A stretch of DNA of 13,100 nucleotides from Pigoraptor vietnamica (Eukaryota > Opisthokonta > Filasterea). A program made the translations under genes and the position numbers. Each line of letters starts with the position of its first letter. Position 1 is the first letter of the stretch. Shown one piece after another: positions 1 through 7,907 of this stretch. Where the stretch lies: assembly GCA_943704525.1 (NCBI GenBank), contig CALSCQ010001369.1, positions 1-13,100 on the forward strand, given 5' to 3'. The notes below the pieces were generated by a model, which did not search any database, had not been told where the DNA came from, and worked only from the letters and a program-made list of their open reading frames with translations.

Positions 1-276
1 GGGGGGGGAGGGGGGTAGTTACAGAATCTAGCTAGTTGACGTGATAGAGACAGAAAACATACGACGGAGTGGGCCTCGGCCTGAACTTTGTCGTCAACGG
101 GCGCTCGTATGCGGTCCCCATGGCTGTGGAGGAGCCGTCGGTGGTGGCAGCGCAAGCGGTGCGGCGAAATTAGTCGCTGCACACGGCGGGTTTGCCGCGT
201 CGCACTCGCCAAGAGCGTGATGATTGGGCAACTGCACGTCGTCGGCGTGGCGGATCCCGCGGCCGCCGAGAGAGCG

Positions 277-462
277 GTGCGCGGCTGCGTTGTCGCTGCC
301 GTGTGGCGTGCGATGGGTGTTGTGTGTGATACTGCCCACATGGCGCGTGTTCATGTCGTGTATCGCGTGGGGTCTCTCTGATATGCGCCGTCTCCGGCGT
401 GTGCGTTACTTGCTTCGTGTTGTCCGCTTCGCTCCCCTTATGCGTGTCGCGTGCGGCCACAG
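277..462 (+). other. Intron 1 visible in the HMG-CoA reductase remnant
   Basis: Donor GTGCGC follows codons for AAERA; acceptor GGCCACAG precedes codons for LLAMHDDLLSVGN. The intron is 186 nt, phase 0, and contains a TGA in the upstream frame. Removing it joins the family's VMIGQ...ERA segment directly to the helix leading into VARGGG, as expected for class II reductases. Confidence 0.75.
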
Positions 463-579
463 CTCCTTGCGATGCACGATGACCTCTTGTCGGTTGGCAA
501 CGCGCACTGCCAGAGCACGGTTGCGCGGGGCGGCGGCGTTCTGGGCGTCGACGTGCGCGTCGGCAGGGGCGCTCGCGCT

Positions 580-662
580 GTGCGTCACCAGCGATGAATG
601 GATTCGAGGGCGCAAAGGCCGGGCCAAGCGGTGCGGGGTGCGTGGGCTCCGGCTGTGCGAAG
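580..662 (+). other. Probable intron 2 of the HMG-CoA reductase remnant (boundaries uncertain)
   Basis: The reading frame changes from the one encoding VARGGGVLGVDVR to the one encoding THTLVVHVRVDVVDIMGAN. Donor GTGCGT at 580 and an AG at 661-662 would give an 83-nt phase-0 intron. Another AG at 664-665 works equally well in frame. A frameshift in place of an intron is possible. Confidence 0.45.
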
Positions 663-893
663 GAGACGGGAAGTGGAGGGGCGCATGCGCTCGGCCGTTC
701 GAGGGATGTGGGCGTTTCGAGTGACGAGACGCACACGCTCGTTGTGCACGTGCGCGTGGATGTGGTGGACATTATGGGGGCGAACTGCGTCACGGCGGTG
801 GCGGGGAGACTGGCGCCCCTCGTGGAGCACGTGATCGGCGGTCGAGTGGCCTGCCACATCCTGTCCAACTGCTGCCCCGAGCGAATGGCTTCG

Positions 894-1011
894 GTGGGTG
901 CCGCCCGCGCTGATTGTCTCGGGTGTGCGTGCGCGGACTGAATGTTGTGGATGGAAAAAGTGCGACAACCGCTAGGATGTGTTACTTACAGCGCGCAATG
1001 GCATCCTCCAG
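894..1011 (+). other. Intron 3 of the HMG-CoA reductase remnant
   Basis: Donor GTGGGT follows ERMAS codons; acceptor CATCCTCCAG precedes ASFRVPVSSLA. It is 118 nt, phase 0, and its removal restores the family's ILSN...RVPV...LA segment without a gap. A nearer acceptor at 990-991 (TTACAG) would give the wrong frame. Confidence 0.8.
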
Positions 1012-1419
1012 GCCTCCTTTCGCGTCCCAGTGTCTTCGCTGGCGTACAAGGGCGTCGACGGTGCCGACGTGGCCGAGCGCCTCCTCGCGATGCAGCGGTG
1101 GGCGGAGAACGACCCCTACCGCGCAGTGACCAACAACAAGGGCATTATGAACGGCATCGATGCCGTTGCCGTGGCGACGGGACATGACGCGCGCGCCATC
1201 GAGAGTGCTGCGCACGCGCACGCGGCGTCTGTGTGGAACGGCACCTACGGCCTCCTGGCGGAGTTCTGGGTGGAGAGCGGCGAGGGAGACGCGCACCTGT
1301 GCGGGCGGCTGGAGCCGCCGATGCCGGTGGGCGTGCACGGCGGCGCGCTGCGGACGAACCCGGCGTACAGTTACACGCTCGGCATTTTGGGCGACCCGAA
1401 TGCAAAGACGCTCGCGATG

Positions 1420-1567
1420 GTGGGGTGCGCGTGTGCTTGCTCTGCCGGCTGCGTGGCACAGCTTCTCGCATGTGACCGCTGCGCGCGTGTGTGTGTTGGT
1501 TTAACTTGAGGCCGTTTTTTTTTTAATTATTATCAACACCGCCCACTCACGTGACCTCTCCCCGCAG
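1420..1567 (+). other. Intron 4 of the HMG-CoA reductase remnant
   Basis: Donor GTGGGG after AKTLAM; acceptor CTCCCCGCAG before IMVAVGLAQNF. It is 148 nt, phase 0, with a run of ten T at 1516-1525 and an AT-rich stretch upstream of the acceptor. Removal gives the uninterrupted family segment leading to the catalytic histidine. Confidence 0.85.
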
Positions 1568-1799
1568 ATCATGGTCGCCGTGGGCCTTGCGCAGAATTTC
1601 GCCGCCCTTCGCGCGCTGTGCACGGAGGGAATCCGCGGCGGGCACATGGCACCACGCGCGCAACATCGCCGTCGCAGCCGGCGCCCCGCCCCACGCCGTT
1701 CCTGAGGTGGCCGGGGTCAAGACGGGGCGCGTAAACTCGGAGTCCGCAGCGCTCTATCTCAAGGCGCACCAGATGCACGTCGAGCTCTACTCCCCGCGC

Positions 1800-3102
1800 G
1801 ACGGAGCGGACGCCGCCGGCGATCGCCTTACCGTCCTATCGCTCCCGTCACACATGCCCCAGGCTCCGCCAGCGCCGAGCATGTTCTTCTACGAGGAAGC
1901 GGGCGCAGTTACTCACCCGCGGTCGCGCTGGAGGGAGAGAAAGACGATTCGGCGCGGGCGTCTGCGGGCGCATCCGGGTCGCCTGTTTCCGCGTCCCCCG
2001 GCAGCACGCACGAGCGACTGTCCTTCAACGTCGCATTCGAGACGCTGTGCGATCGGCCCGTGTACCTCCAGTTTGACTGCGACCGGGAGCATCAACCTCT
2101 GCACCAGGCGCTGTTCGGCACCAAGGGCCACTTGTGGCTCACGTCGGTGTTCTCGGCGCTCGACAGCATTCGCCTCGCGTGTGCTGACGTCCCTCGCGCA
2201 ACGTACGCGCTCCAGCGTCGCCTCAAGACCGTTTCGATTCTCATCAACGTCGTCGCCTCCCGTCTCGCCCACCGCTTCTCCGGTGCCACACAGGAGGTCG
2301 TGGCGGCTGCAGGACAGCCCCTCGGAGTCCGTCGCGTGCACCGGTGCTCGCAGCGGTCAGCATAGGTCGGCGAGGAGGACGAGCGTGAGCGCGAGGGCGA
2401 TGGCGGGGATGACGTGGGCCGGGCGTGTCGCCTCGACGCCGGCGTGCTCGACCGCATCCGCGCCCGTTGCGAAACGGAGCTCCTCGTCGATCTGCCGCTT
2501 CTGCTGACACTGTGGGATGTGTTCGAATATCGCGTGGAACAATGGCTTGGGGGCAGCGACGTTGCGCGCCTCCTGTGCCGGGAGCAGGCGCTGATCGTCT
2601 CTGCGATTGCGGGTCAGTCGATGGCGCCGGCGGCCACGCTCGACGAGTTTCTCGCGCGGCACGCAAAGCGCTTCCAGGTTACCACGTTCCTCCTCATCGG
2701 CGTGGCGTAGCTCAACGAGCAGTCGCTAACGCCCGCGCGCATCCGCTACATTGCGGACGTCGGCGCGTATCTCGAGCTCGAGGGGTCCGTGGCACACGAC
2801 GTGTCGCGTTTCTGCACGAGCGCTGAGCAGCCGGCGGCGCCTGGGACGGGGCCGCCGCTCTCGCCTGCGCTTGTCGCGGGCCCCATCGGTGCACGTCGCG
2901 CCCGCAGCCAATGCATATGCTTTCTGGTTGGCGTTCGAAGGTTGGGCGCACTCGCGTGAGTTGGTGCGAGGATTTCTTGAGGCAACGGCGCCCATGTTGC
3001 GAGGCACTCGACAGCCGATACGACGACATTTTCGGTCGTGAGGACATCGACTCGGCCGTCCGCAACATTGCGGCATACTATCGCCTCGCGGACTTGGCGT
3101 GA
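1800..3102 (+). other. C-terminal extension of the reductase remnant, family not recognised
   Basis: The class II reductase domain should end soon after the helix with EVAGVKTGRVNSESAALY (to about 1780). Coding-like text goes on: a Ser/Ala-rich linker (about 1940-2010), a segment with LSFNVAFETLCDRPVYLQFD and HQALFGTKGHLWLTSVFSAL (about 2016-2165), an acidic patch (EEDEREREGDGGDD), a hydrophobic helical segment with LVDLPLLLTLWDVFEYRVEQ (about 2482-2545), and a final segment with FWLAFEGWAHSRELVRGF and YDDIFGREDIDSAVRNIAAYY ending in TGA at 3100-3102. Frame 2 holds most of it, interrupted by two TAGs. It may be part of the same protein or a second broken gene; I see no start codon or promoter deciding this. 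Confidence 0.5.
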
Positions 3103-3400
3103 AATGTGAATAGGATTATATAACAATTATCTTGGCTGTGCTCGGCTCTTAGTGAATTCCCTCTCTCGCTCCGACAGGTCGCATGAACCTTACGCAGACG
3201 CGCCTCTCGAACGAACTCAAACTACTTTCACCACTTTGATTGCCACCTCGCGCTCACATGCGTCGTCGGGCCTCTGCAGCACCGCTTGAATTCACGCCCT
3301 GGGTATGCGATGGCGCATTCATTTTGCATCTTGCAATTTTTTTAGACGCGGTCCACAAATTGACGATGGCCGTTGACCCAAGCCTTTCGGCAGTCGTGCG
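3103..3400. other. Convergent 3' flank between the reductase remnant and the MCA-like gene
   Basis: Lower-GC sequence between two stop codons (TGA at 3100-3102 on plus, TAG at 3401-3403 on minus). It contains AT-rich stretches near 3110-3130 and a T-run at 3339-3344, suitable for 3' UTRs. I see no gene. Confidence 0.5.
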
Positions 3401-3936
3401 CTAGCCCTGTCCGATGCTCATGCGGTATTCGATCTCGCGGTACTCTTGAGTCATTGCACACGGAGTGCAAAACACGTGGGCGAGGAAGTCGCCGCAGCAG
3501 CAATCGCAGCAACCCCTCTGCAGTGGCCGATGCGCGTCACGGCCGTTCAGTCGTTGAGCCGAGGAGCGACTAACTGAATCAATGTGTGTGGACAGCATCT
3601 GAAGAGCCGGTTTCCCACCTGAATGCCGTAGCGGGTTCGGATCTGGCTGCGTAAGTTGCACCCCGGGCAGCAGCAGAACTGGGAGCAGAGGGCGTACTCG
3701 AGGCATGCGCAGCAACAGTTGCTCCCATCGAAGAGACTCCTGTTGAGGCCGAACGCAATTGGCGGACAGAAGCACGCGAGGAAGCACCGGCCGGGCGCCT
3801 TACAACACCCGCAGAACGAGGCGTGCCACGTCCCCTTCGGCGCCTTGAATTTGCCCCCCTGGGGCGCCGTCACATGCATGATGACCTGCGTGGGCGCGGC
3901 CATCTGCGGCGCGTAGTACTGGCCCGCCGGCGCCAT
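3401..3936 (-). other. PLAC8-domain exons (3936-3619 and 3517-3401) with a 101-nt intron
   Basis: The first exon encodes 106 residues, the second 38 plus TAG stop. The domain starts near KGTWHASFCGCC and runs through CFLACFCPPIAFGLN, NCCCACLEYALCSQFCCCPG and NLRSQIRTRYGIQ; after the intron (donor GTGGGA at 3618, acceptor CACTGCAG at 3518) it ends RGCCDCCCGDFLAHVFCTPC and AMTQEYREIEYR. This is the complete PLAC8 pattern, a membrane-associated Cys-rich family. One departure is CPP where most members have CPC. If translation began at the ATG at 3934-3936, the product would be a 144-residue PLAC8 protein; an AG immediately before that ATG makes it also a usable splice acceptor. Confidence 0.88.
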
Positions 3937-5624
3937 CTATCGCAAAGCCGCGGCGCAAAGCGGGGGTCAGTCGCGATCTGCGACAACAGAATAAACAGCC
4001 GAGCCACGCGACTGAATAATGTCGGGGTCGAGCGTCATATAGTTAATAGTGGCAGTAGTGCCGGCTGCCGGAGTTGCACTGACATACCATCAGCGGCTGC
4101 GTTGTTACCACTCCGGGCGCCTGTCATTGAACAACGGATACAAAGGTAACGCGTTAGACATTCGTTGACGTCGGCCGAATTCGATAATCAAGCACGGCAC
4201 ATTCAGACACGCTAATCACTCGTACGGTTGTGTTACGATTGACACATCCGACTCTGGGGGACCACCTCCGTTCAAATGAGTTGGCTGTGCCAACATTAAG
4301 TAAACGCCACGCAGACTGGCGCAGTTATGCCTAACGGCCGCGGCCGTCCCGGCCGTGGGGTGGTGGCACGTGGACGGCTGAACGCCGGTGCAAGTTGCAA
4401 CTGATTAATCGCAGTACAGTGCAGGCGCTGCTCGACTCACCGGAGGGTAGCCCTGCACACCAACGGAGCCGCGCGGGGCGCAGTCGCCGAGTCGCATGAA
4501 AGGAAAATTAGCATCGGCCAAACATCATTAATTACAGTATTAACAGCTGCTGTCCTACTAATTAAAACCGGACTATCCAATCACTAAACTCACAGTCAAA
4601 TCGGATCCTCGACCGCTACAAACTACGAATCGCAGTCGCACATTTGCCCGTCGCAAACTCACCGGATAACCCTGCATTAGCGGCAGGGTCCCGAAGCTTG
4701 AGTTGGACATTCGAGCAGCCTCTGCGGCGCTGCGGCGGGCGGCGCGCTGTTCGGCCAGTTCCTGCAGCTCGATCCTCTTCATCTCCGCCTGCGCTTCAAG
4801 CTCCTGCTCGCGGATTCGCAGCTTCAGTCGCTTCTTTTCAATGTCGAGCGAATGCTTCGCCTGCTTTGCCTCCAACTCAAGCCGCTTCTTCTCCGCGCTG
4901 ATTCGATGCCTCTCGAGATCCGCGCGCTTATTCTCCGCCTCAATCTCCTGCTCGCGTCGCTGGGCCTCGATCTCGGCACGTCGCTCGTCCATCTCGACTT
5001 CCTTCTCCAGCTTCGTAATGTCGAAGTTCTTCTTGCGCATCGAATGGTCCATTTCGAGCGACCGCGCAGCGATCTCGTGCGTCTGGTCGAGTGCGCGCGT
5101 CCGCAACTCGTGCGTCTGCTCCAGGTGCATCGTCGCGATCGCCGTCTGATTTGCGTCTAGGTTGAACGACTGTAGGCGCTCCGGCTAGGTTGCCCCAGAT
5201 GTCCGTCGGGTCGCCCTGCATCTCGTTCGGGCGTCCGATGTTGCTAATGATGCCGGAGCGTCAGTTGGAGATCGCGAATGTCCCTCTCGAGACGCGTGGT
5301 GATGTCCTCGACCTTCCGCTTCCCGTTGCGGGCCTGAATAAACTTGAGGAGGCCGCCCTTCTGCTCGTACAGCTCGACCATCTCGCGGAAGTCGTCGAGC
5401 GTTTCGAAGATCGATTCGAGGGGGCGGCAAATGGCACCGGCGCGCTCCCCGTTAATTTCGCCCCGATGGACTGCAGCCTGCAAGATTTGCAGGGCGGTCT
5501 CGAGGACTGTCACGCGCTGCATAAAGTCGTCGAACTCGCCGTCGATGTCCTTCACGGTCATCCATTGCTCGTGGAGGAACGAGTAGATGCCGTAGACCTT
5601 CTCTATGGCGCCGATGGGATCCAT
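3401..5624 (-). CDS. MCA-like protein: N-terminal four-helix bundle, coiled coil, proline-rich linker, PLAC8 domain
   Basis: Proposed exons on the minus strand: 5624-4663, 4452-4441, 4120-4088, 3936-3619, 3517-3401, all joined in phase 0; about 479 residues once two extra bases in exon 1 are discounted. N-terminal ~125 residues begin MDPIGAIEKVYGIYSFL and end in a helix with RLERDIRDLQLTL, the pattern of HeLo/MLKL-NTD-like bundles. Next comes a highly charged coiled coil rich in E, K, R and Q (about residues 160-300), then GYP, GYPP and APGVVTTQPLM linker pieces, then a Cys-rich PLAC8 domain. Plant MCA1/MCA2, plasma-membrane Ca2+-permeable mechanosensitive channels, have this same order; function here is inferred from architecture only. 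Exon 1 has frame breaks near 5253-5257 and 5180-5185, so the gene may be inactive or misread. A separate PLAC8 gene starting at 3936 is the main alternative. Confidence 0.65.
4088..4120 (-). other. 33-nt exon encoding APGVVTTQPLM
   Basis: Minus strand: acceptor TTCAATGACAG, 33 nt in phase 0, donor GTATGTC. The peptide resembles the proline/glutamine-rich leader often found ahead of PLAC8 domains. Flanking introns would be 4121-4440 (320 nt) and 3937-4087 (151 nt, acceptor GCGATAG). Confidence 0.5.
4441..4452 (-). other. 12-nt microexon encoding GYPP
   Basis: On the minus strand, GGTGTGCAG is followed by GGCTACCCTCCG and then GTGAGTCG. A good acceptor and a consensus donor thus flank exactly four codons (Gly-Tyr-Pro-Pro), in phase with both neighbours. 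The previous exon ends in codons for MQGYP before its own GTGAGT, so the microexon repeats the local peptide theme. Evidence is sequence only. Confidence 0.5.
4663..5624 (-). other. Exon 1 of the MCA-like gene: helical bundle and coiled coil, with two frame breaks
   Basis: Three frames carry successive coding text. Frame one (5624 to about 5255) has the helical bundle, including FETLDDFREMVELYEQKGG. Frame two (about 5254-5185) has ISNIGRPNEMQGDPTDIWG. Frame three (about 5184-4663) has ERLQSFNLDANQTAIATMHL and then the coiled coil with heptad-like charge (EVEMDERRAEIEAQRREQEI). Length is 962 nt; omitting one base at each break gives 960 nt, exactly 320 codons, in phase with the donor GTGAGT at 4662-4657. 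Between the end of the bundle and the resumed frame there is no GT dinucleotide, so a canonical intron is unlikely unless a poor donor (GTCTCG, near 5293) is used. Confidence 0.7.
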
Positions 5625-6564
5625 GCTTGCGCGTTCCGGTCACGAAAAATAAGAGGTCAGACACGCTGCTGCGGCCGCTGCAGTGCGATATTTGTCCCGT
5701 TTCAGCAGTCTGTGGCCGCAGCTGACAAGCCCACTGCAGCAGCTGCAGCTCACTCCGGCACTGTCAGCTGCTAAAACAGTCGGCTCAAAACTGGTAATTA
5801 TTTCAGCCGGTGCATCAGATGCCTATTGTAAACGCCCCGCCGGTGCGGCCACTGGCATTCTACCGGGCTGTCAAATGTCATTGAGTAAACAACCAAATAA
5901 ATGAACTGCCGCGAACTCAAGCTGAATGGAGTCGATACGGGGAAACTAATACAATGCCAAAAGTCATGAGCAGGGCACGCATAATATCGTAGCAACATAC
6001 CTACTTCACGCCAATTGTCGTCACGTCACAGTCAGTCCACAAGCGCGAAGCCTTCGCCAACACTTTTAAGGGAATCGGCAGCCGACCCGGCCTGTGGTCC
6101 AACCGACGGCACGATTAGTTTCCGGCAATAATGTCATTGATTTTAAGCACACCAGTGACCGACAAGAACCTGGCCAACAGACACAATCAACGGTCTGGGA
6201 ACGACCGGGCTGCCGACGCGGTTCACGCACTGATAAATAAATGCGGCCTCGGGCATACTTTGGCGCGCCACCTTCTCTAAGTCGTGACTCCTGATGGAGA
6301 CTTACTCTTGTACGAATGTCACTGTGGCGCCGCCAGTAGCCCAACTGCTGCAAGCGCTGCCGTGCGAGGGGTGACAAAGCGGCCGCGGGCGTCGCTACTA
6401 ATTCGGCTCCGAACGGCTCGAGGACTTCAGTTCACGACGACCACGGCAACAACGTAAACACCAACTCTTCCCGGGAACTGTCCGAATATTCCCACGGCAC
6501 AAATAAAATATTCAAAATAAAGCCAATACATAGCAGTGTGAACGCACGCAGAGCGAGGCAAGCC
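5625..6564. other. Gene-free stretch upstream of the MCA-like gene
   Basis: No open frame here resembles a protein I know. Positions 5660-5780 are rich in CTGCAG and CAGCTG words in both orientations. The first ~100 bases upstream of the ATG at 5624 should hold the MCA-like promoter, but no clear TATA box is seen. The remainder is mixed-composition sequence with no recognisable transposon or RNA gene. Confidence 0.45.
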
Positions 6565-6802
6565 AACACCGCCACTAGGAATAGGGCAAACGCTCATGCC
6601 TCAGGGTCTTCCCATTCCGAATGGTGGTAGTGATCCCAATATTGGTGCCATTCACCACGTCTCGGAATAACAACACCGCCATTCTGACGAATAGGGCAAA
6701 CGCTCCTGCCTCAGGGGCGTCACTGTTTCTTCCCATTCCGAATGGTGGTAGTGATTGCCATTTTTGGTTTCAATTGGTGCCATTCACCACGTCTCGGAAT
6801 AA
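6565..6802. repeat. Two-copy tandem repeat, period 107 bp
   Basis: Copy 1 is 6565-6670 and copy 2 is 6672-6802. Both begin AACACCGCCA, share ATAGGGCAAACGCTC, CCCATTCCGAATGGTGGTAG and GGTGCCATTCACCACGTC, and both end CTCGGAATAA. Copy 2 is longer through insertions near 6715-6730 and 6755-6772. Each copy also has an internal imperfect inverted repeat (ATTCCGAATGGTGG against CCATTCACCAC...CGGAAT). Confidence 0.9.
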
Positions 6803-6903
6803 ATCCCGACAATTACTCCGAGTGCAAGAGTCGCTTTTTTTTGCGACAGTACGATTTATTATCCGTCGCATCGTCATAATTCATTCCTTTTTTTTTCGAG
6901 CAC

Positions 6904-6955
6904 GGTACAGTACAGTACAGGGGTACTCAAAGGGAGTACCCCTGGTACAGTACTA
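6904..6955. repeat. Hairpin with 11-bp perfect stem next to TACAG repeats
   Basis: Left arm CAGGGGTACTC (6918-6928), loop AAAGG, right arm GAGTACCCCTG (6934-6944). It is preceded by three overlapping GTACAG units (6904-6920) and followed by GGTACAGTACT. A T-run (6887-6897) lies just upstream. No gene adjoins it. Confidence 0.85.
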
Positions 6956-7848
6956 ACAAACGCTCCGAGTTGAAAAAAATCGAAATAGAAAAAAGCATCT
7001 GAATCAAGGGCGCTCTTGTCGGTCTGAATATTTTGTGAGCCGACCACCGACGGTCGGCTGTCCCAACAGCCGCTCACTTTTGCGCATTGCGGCGGGTCAG
7101 ATACTTGTACTGTTTTTAGGCCGACAGGTTCCCACTCACGGCCCAGACGTGACCGGGACTGCTGCCCCCAGTGCATCGCTGATTTCTGTCGGATACACGG
7201 CCCGTGTTATTCCGTCGGAATGATTCAGTTTTCACAAATTTCCGAATCGGTAACCGTTGCCAGGTACGCTGTGTCAATGTGCCGTGAGATGTGGCTACCC
7301 GGCCGTCCGACTCGCGCGATCGATGGCCGCGCGTGCGAGTGCTTGCTGTCAGAGATCAATGCATTGTCTCGGCTGTCTTTGCGCCTACTGTGTGTGACAT
7401 GTGCACTTAACACTGAAGGCGCTCCGTGAATTATGCCACAGACACACCCTAAAATGGCTTAGGTCAACGCAATCGCTGACTAGAAAACATGGGCATACAT
7501 TTGGCGACCGGGATGGCGTATTGCACTAACCGCATTCAACGCCGGCGAATTAAATGCCGGGCCGTGTCGAACAATGAAACATTCACTACTGTATCAGACT
7601 GGCGGCCGCTTGCGATTGGACGTGTCACAACTGCGTGTTGCAAAACGCGAAGAAGGGCATTTGTAGGAATGGCGAGCAGCGAAGCTGCGAACTCAAGCCA
7701 TTGACATTCGGAATCCGTCATAGTACGAGGATTACGACTAACGGCGTATACTAACCTCTCCAACGCCGGCGGCCGGTTTCAGTTATCTTCAGAACTCCTA
7801 ACTCGGCTGAATTTGAAATTCGCGCCCACGCGCAAGCAGTGGGTGAGG
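6956..7848. other. Gene-free stretch with one compact hairpin cluster
   Basis: Apart from the overlapping inverted repeats at 7035-7077, I see nothing recognisable. Short open frames on both strands lack family motifs, splice signals or codon bias like that of the neighbouring genes. Confidence 0.4.
7035..7077. repeat. Overlapping, mutually exclusive inverted repeats
   Basis: AGCCGACC (7038-7045) pairs with GGTCGGCT (7052-7059) over a 6-nt loop. The same right arm, as CGGCTGT (7055-7061), also pairs with ACAGCCG (7066-7072) over a 4-nt loop. An outer GTGAGC/GCTCAC pair (7035-7040, 7071-7077 region) frames both. Confidence 0.75.
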
Positions 7849-7907
7849 TATAAAAGATGAGCAAAAAAAAAAAAACAATAAATAAAAAAAGACAAAAAAA
7901 AACACAT
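7849..7907. other. TATAAAAG followed by an A-rich tract
   Basis: TATAAAAG at 7849-7856 is followed within a few bases by A-runs of 13, 7 and 9 separated by short breaks (7862-7901). It could be a TATA element with no visible gene downstream, or the decayed A-rich tail of a retroposed copy. I found no tRNA-like A and B boxes upstream. Confidence 0.4.

Larger units (their letters stand above)
54..3102 (+). pseudogene. HMGR: Class II (bacterial-type) HMG-CoA reductase, intron-bearing, frame broken; 5' end outside window
   Basis: HMG-CoA reductase interconverts HMG-CoA and mevalonate with NAD(P)H. Exons read: 54-276, 463-579, 663-893, 1012-1419, 1568-3102. Class II signatures in order: GLGLNFVVNG and VPMAVEEPSVVAA (catalytic Glu, codons 129-134), VMIGQ, VARGGG, DIMGAN (cofactor region), PYRAVTNNKGIMNGIDAV (Lys at 1138-1140), ATGHD (Asp at 1186-1188), VGLAQNFAALRAL and GHM (catalytic His at 1643-1645), then HARNIAVAAGA. 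These match class II, not the class I motifs of animals, plants and fungi. The first ~60 residues are off the window. Frame changes occur near 153, 195-215, 1650, 1890-1910, 2890 and 3005, with in-frame TAG at 2363-2365 and 2708-2710. Introns still have usable splice sites, so decay may be recent. After the reductase domain ends near 1780, another ~430 codons look coding. The gene is convergent with the gene at 3401-5624. Sequencing error is the alternative to true inactivation. Confidence 0.82.

Noticed and set aside
170-868. 232-codon minus-strand open frame
   Set aside because: It lies antisense to reductase exons with clear family motifs and has no recognisable domain; a shadow of GC-rich coding sequence.
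1551-2507. 318-codon plus-strand open frame
   Set aside because: Only its middle (about 1653-1905) matches the reductase; the start lies in an intron and the later part is an out-of-frame reading, so it is not one real protein.
5190-5295. Intron in place of the two frame breaks of the MCA-like gene
   Set aside because: No GT lies between the last well-matched residue and the resumed frame; the only upstream donor (GTCTCG) is unlike the others and would remove a conserved-looking helix.
7849-7856. TATAAAAG as a promoter
   Set aside because: No supported gene starts downstream within several hundred bases on plus; the A-rich tract beside it makes a chance match likely.
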